From Virgisporangium ochraceum (lineage in GTDB: Bacteria > Actinomycetota > Actinomycetes > Mycobacteriales > Micromonosporaceae), in assembly GCF_016863655.1 (NCBI RefSeq), contig NZ_BOPH01000135.1:1-33834 (forward strand): 33,834 bases of DNA, written 5' to 3'. Below are positions 31,949-33,834 of the stretch, piece by piece. The position numbers and the translations under genes are program-made. A model generated the notes under the pieces. That model ran no database searches and was not told the origin of the DNA. It saw nothing but the letters and a program-made list of their open reading frames with translations. Position 1 is the first letter of the stretch. Each line of letters starts with the position of its first letter.

Positions 31949-32224
31949 GCTTCCTCCCCTGGGGTCCCCGCGCCGGGATTTCCGGGCGACGGAGAACTGC
32001 GGAGCGGACCGGTTACACCGGGTCGCCCTTGACCGACATGTTCCTGTCCTAGGTAGATGGCGATCAATGGCACAGGATGGGCAGTTCGATGGCGCGAGTC
32101 GGGCGCGAATCTGTCCGGAGGGCACCCTTTCTGTCGATCAGGGCCGGACCCGAGGGTTGACCCCAGAATCAACCGTTCGGTTGTCTGTCATTGGCGGTCG
32201 TCGAAATGAGGCGGTGGTACTGCA
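31949..32224. other. 276-base divergent regulatory region between subtilase and winged-helix gene
   Basis: No gene is seen here. It carries the subtilase ribosome-binding site at its left end and, nearer the regulator, a perfect inverted repeat and a good -35 (see 32155-32174). I could not place a convincing TANNNT -10 for either gene. Base composition is somewhat less GC-rich toward the right end. Confidence 0.5.
32155..32174. promoter_or_regulatory. Inverted repeat GGTTGA-N8-TCAACC overlapping a TTGACC -35
   Basis: The two 6-base arms are perfect complements. The left arm overlaps TTGACC (32157-32162), which fits the TTGACN -35 consensus reading toward the regulator gene. The matching -10 would be near 32181 (TTGTCT, weak). 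A likely operator in the divergent promoter region. Confidence 0.5.
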
Positions 32225-32713
32225 ATGACGGCAGTAAACGTCGAATGGCCCCTGGTGGTGTGCGTCTCCCCTGATCCGGACGTGCGCGAACGCGTCGCCC
32301 GCCAACTCGACGGCGGCGGCATCGTGCTCATGTGCCCGGATATCGACGCTCTACGGGCGATGCTCAACAACAACGCCATGCAGGGCGGCAGCGTCACCGG
32401 CCCGGCGTTACCCACGCCCCGCCCGGAGCCCGCACTCGTCATCGACGCCGATGAACACGAGGTGCGGTGGCGGGGAGCCGTCCTGCCGCTGACCCGGTTG
32501 GAGATCGAGCTGATGGCGCACCTGGGCAGCGACCCGGTGCGGGTGTGGCCGTACCGGCGGCTGTTCAGCACCGTCTGGGGCGGGGCCTACCTGGGCGACA
32601 ACTCGATCCTGCACTCGGCCGTGAAGCGGCTGCGCCGCAAGCTGCGCGACACCGGCGGCGGCCCGACGATCGAGACCGTGCGCGGCGTCGGCTACCGGCT
32701 GGTGACGCACTAG
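32225..32713 (+). CDS. Winged-helix DNA-binding protein with degenerate receiver-like N terminus
   Basis: A 162-residue protein. The C-terminal half (about 70-160) is an OmpR/PhoB-type winged helix with LTRLEIELMAHL, RLFSTVWGGAYLGDNSILHSAVKRLRRKL and VRGVGYRLV. The N-terminal 50 residues (WPLVVCVSPDPDVRERVARQLDGGGIVLMC) look like the first strands and helix of a receiver domain, but the phospho-acceptor strand and everything after it are missing, so it cannot be phosphorylated in the normal way. No kinase gene is near. It is divergent from the giant subtilase, which it may control. No clear Shine-Dalgarno precedes the ATG. Confidence 0.85.
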   Translation: MTAVNVEWPLVVCVSPDPDVRERVARQLDGGGIVLMCPDIDALRAMLNNNAMQGGSVTGPALPTPRPEPALVIDADEHEVRWRGAVLPLTRLEIELMAHLGSDPVRVWPYRRLFSTVWGGAYLGDNSILHSAVKRLRRKLRDTGGGPTIETVRGVGYRLVTH

Positions 32714-32724
32714 CCGCCTTGGGA

Positions 32725-33315
32725 TCAGCCGGCGACGCGGTCGAGCTTCGCGCTGAGGTACGCCTTCAGCTCCTGACCCATCGCGGCCATGGCGACCACG
32801 TACGCCAGCGACCTGCCTTCCTCGACGAGGCCGTAGAGCCGGTGCACGCCGGAGACCTCCTTGCCCCACGGCGTGCGCATCATCGCGTCGGTGGCGACCT
32901 CGATCTGCAGCGGCGGGCCTTTGATCTCGCCGAGGTACACGCCGGTGACACCGGCGTCGAGTTCGGTGATGTGCGCCTCGACCTCGTCGGAGTTCTGCTT
33001 CGCCCGCCACCAGCCGACCTCGCGGCCGGCCAGCCGAACCGGCTTGTCCTCGTCGTCGAGGACCCACATGCGCGACTCGTAGGAGAGGAACGGGCGGCCG
33101 TCGTGGCTGAACCGCACCTCGTGCCCGTAGGTGAAGTCCTCCTCGACCGGCGCGTAGCCGCCCCGCCCCCGGCCGCGCCACACGCCGACCAGCGGCAGCA
33201 GCCCCAGCAGGTCAGGGTGCAGGTCGGGCCCGTGCCGCAGGTTGTGGGTCTCCTCGTACGGGTACGGATCGACGGGCGCGAGGCCCTCCCACGGCGGACG
33301 GTCGATGCTCACCAT
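32725..33315 (-). CDS. FABP/nitrobindin-like protein (DUF1794), apparently without the heme His
   Basis: A 196-residue beta-barrel protein. The nitrobindin/FABP-like signature GxWxGxG is at 44-50 (GVWRGRG), followed by the barrel strands (FTYGHEVRFSHDGRPFLSYESRMW). Nitrobindins bind heme through a His near the C terminus; here the equivalent tail (VVAMAAMGQELKAYLSAKLDRV) has none, so it may bind a different hydrophobic ligand. It corresponds to Rv0813c, which in mycobacteria lies beside the PabC-like and YgfZ-like genes. The ATG overlaps the stop of the 34-residue upstream gene by 7 bases; GAGAGG precedes it. Confidence 0.88.
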   Translation of the reverse strand: MVSIDRPPWEGLAPVDPYPYEETHNLRHGPDLHPDLLGLLPLVGVWRGRGRGGYAPVEEDFTYGHEVRFSHDGRPFLSYESRMWVLDDEDKPVRLAGREVGWWRAKQNSDEVEAHITELDAGVTGVYLGEIKGPPLQIEVATDAMMRTPWGKEVSGVHRLYGLVEEGRSLAYVVAMAAMGQELKAYLSAKLDRVAG

Positions 33316-33413
33316 TTACCTCTCGACATACGGACGGCCAGGTAGACCAGACCGCCGGCCAGCGCTCCGAAGCCCGCAACGAGCAGGCTCACGAACCCGA
33401 CGACGGTCCACAT
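33309..33413 (-). CDS. 34-residue single-pass membrane peptide, coupled to the nitrobindin-like gene
   Basis: A 34-residue frame, MWTVVGFVSLLVAGFG at the start, almost wholly hydrophobic to about residue 27, then RMSRGKW. It looks like a membrane peptide with a basic cytoplasmic tail. Its stop overlaps the next gene by 7 bases, and the TAGGAT -10 lies just before its ATG, so it would be the first gene of the transcript. No family is recognised. It could also act as a leader ORF for the next gene. Confidence 0.65.
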   Translation of the reverse strand: MWTVVGFVSLLVAGFGALAGGLVYLAVRMSRGKW

Positions 33414-33421
33414 CGTCAACG

Positions 33422-33427
33422 ATCCTA
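33422..33427 (-). promoter_or_regulatory. -10 element, probable leaderless promoter of the 34-residue gene and nitrobindin-like gene
   Basis: The minus strand reads TAGGAT, CGTTGACG, ATG. Spacing is 8 bases, so the leader would be 0-2 bases. Confidence 0.55.
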
Positions 33428-33567
33428 GGCCGTGTGTCGAAGTCCCGGTCGAGGCGGCGGGGCCCGGCGACTCCCGGCCGCGGCGTCGACGAACGGCCTG
33501 GTAGTGCTTCGTCAGGTCAGTCGACCGGCCGAGCCGCTCGCGCCCGCGCCCGTTGTCGACGCGTCCG

Positions 33568-33641
33568 CCGATCTTGCACTCGTGGCCGCCTCTATTTGCG
33601 GAAATGTCATGTTTTGAGGGAGGCCACAACTGCAAGATCGG
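33568..33641. repeat. Dispersed hairpin element, copy 2 (REP/MITE-like)
   Basis: Inverted arms starting CCGATCTTGCACTCGTGGCC (33568-) and ending with ACAACTGCAAGATCGG (to 33641) match imperfectly and share their core with the hairpin at 8871-8946. The loop is AT-rich (TATTTGCGGAAATGTCATG). It is followed directly by the 98-base tail that also opens the window. Confidence 0.85.
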
Positions 33642-33738
33642 CGCAAAGGGGCGTCGTGGGGCGCCCGGGGACGACGCCGACGTGGGTCGTTGAATGCGTT
33701 GCGCCACACGGCATCCCGGGAACCCGACGAAGCACTAC
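33640..33738. repeat. Tail half of a dispersed repeat, right copy
   Basis: It matches bases 1-86 in the same orientation, best over the last 63 bases (about 57 identical, ending GACGAAGCACTAC). It directly follows hairpin copy 2, so hairpin plus tail may form one composite element of about 170 bases. Confidence 0.75.
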
Positions 33739-33834
33739 CGGTGTCCTGGGTCGTTGGTTCGCATGCAGACGTGGTGTGTCACTGTGCGTTCGGATGCTCT
33801 GTCGTCGCGAGGGTTCGGAGGTCTGTTGATCGTT
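33739..33834. other. End of window, nothing recognised
   Basis: The last 96 bases hold no gene, terminator or clear promoter that I can support. Frames running through it have no recognisable protein features. Confidence 0.4.

Noticed and set aside
26522..32032. A 1836-codon plus-strand open frame
   Set aside because: It is out of frame with the esterase and antisense to the subtilase, whose signal peptide, S8 catalytic triad and ribosome-binding site are clear. The composition is shadow-like.
31949..32125. 59-residue N-terminal extension of the subtilase
   Set aside because: It contains Cys/Arg-rich sequence unlike a signal peptide and lies upstream of the strong ribosome-binding site.

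Overview
The window is high-GC DNA from an actinomycete. Three things support this: a mycothiol glycosyltransferase gene (mshA) with a mycothiol-dependent-type enzyme nearby, a 33-residue basic ribosomal protein of the bS22 type, and a gene order matching, from memory, the Mycobacterium tuberculosis block Rv0502 back to Rv0474 (acyltransferase, epimerase, bS22, BldC-like HTH, sugar-phosphate isomerase-like, ppx, regX3, senX3, gpm, YbjN, mshA, SDR, DUF2516, HbhA-like, XRE). A second part (Fur, YgfZ, PabC, nitrobindin-like) resembles Rv0811c-Rv0813c. Secreted enzymes with a CBM2-like module or Kelch repeats suggest a soil saprophyte (Micromonosporales/Cryptosporangium-like), but I cannot name the genus.

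Layout. 1-86: copy of a dispersed repeat. 86-2605 (minus): membrane-lipid/housekeeping cluster ending in bS22 and a small HTH protein. 2690-7216 (minus): secreted HEFSH metalloprotease, lipoprotein adaptor, ABC ATPase and MacB-type permease, lying where proC sits in mycobacteria. 7254-8835: proline dehydrogenase and a divergent CGNR-type regulator, followed by a hairpin repeat. 8976-11746: isomerase-like protein, Ppx/GppA, a cysteine-rich protein and a 45-residue membrane peptide. 11877-16662 (minus): regX3, senX3, gpmA, YbjN and mshA. 16791-19190 (plus): SDR, methyltransferase and MDMPI-type enzyme. 19218-22090 (minus): AlaX, alpha/beta hydrolase and DUF2516 as one tight operon, then HbhA-like and XRE. 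22154-25355 (minus): fur-ygfZ-BKACE-asparaginase, very tightly packed. 25395-27446 (plus): pabC and a secreted SGNH esterase with a CBM2-like module. 27509-31948 (minus): a 1479-residue secreted subtilase. 32225-32713 (plus): winged-helix regulator with a degenerate receiver-like N terminus. 32725-33413 (minus): nitrobindin-like protein preceded by a 34-residue membrane peptide. 33568-33738: hairpin repeat plus the same tail that opens the window.

How the genes work together. SenX3-RegX3 (phosphate response) lies with Ppx (polyphosphate) and GpmA (glycolysis). MshA starts mycothiol synthesis, and an MDMPI-family protein that may use mycothiol lies 1.8 kb away. The fur-ygfZ operon links metal sensing to Fe-S protein maintenance. 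The main sequence-level pattern is that at least eleven genes have a TANNNT -10 hexamer 6-8 nt before their start codon and no Shine-Dalgarno, so much of this region is probably transcribed as leaderless mRNA. The most unusual items are the paired dispersed hairpin/tail repeats, a SenX3 without membrane segments, the protease-ABC export operon, the degenerate-receiver regulator facing the giant subtilase, and two small membrane-peptide genes.
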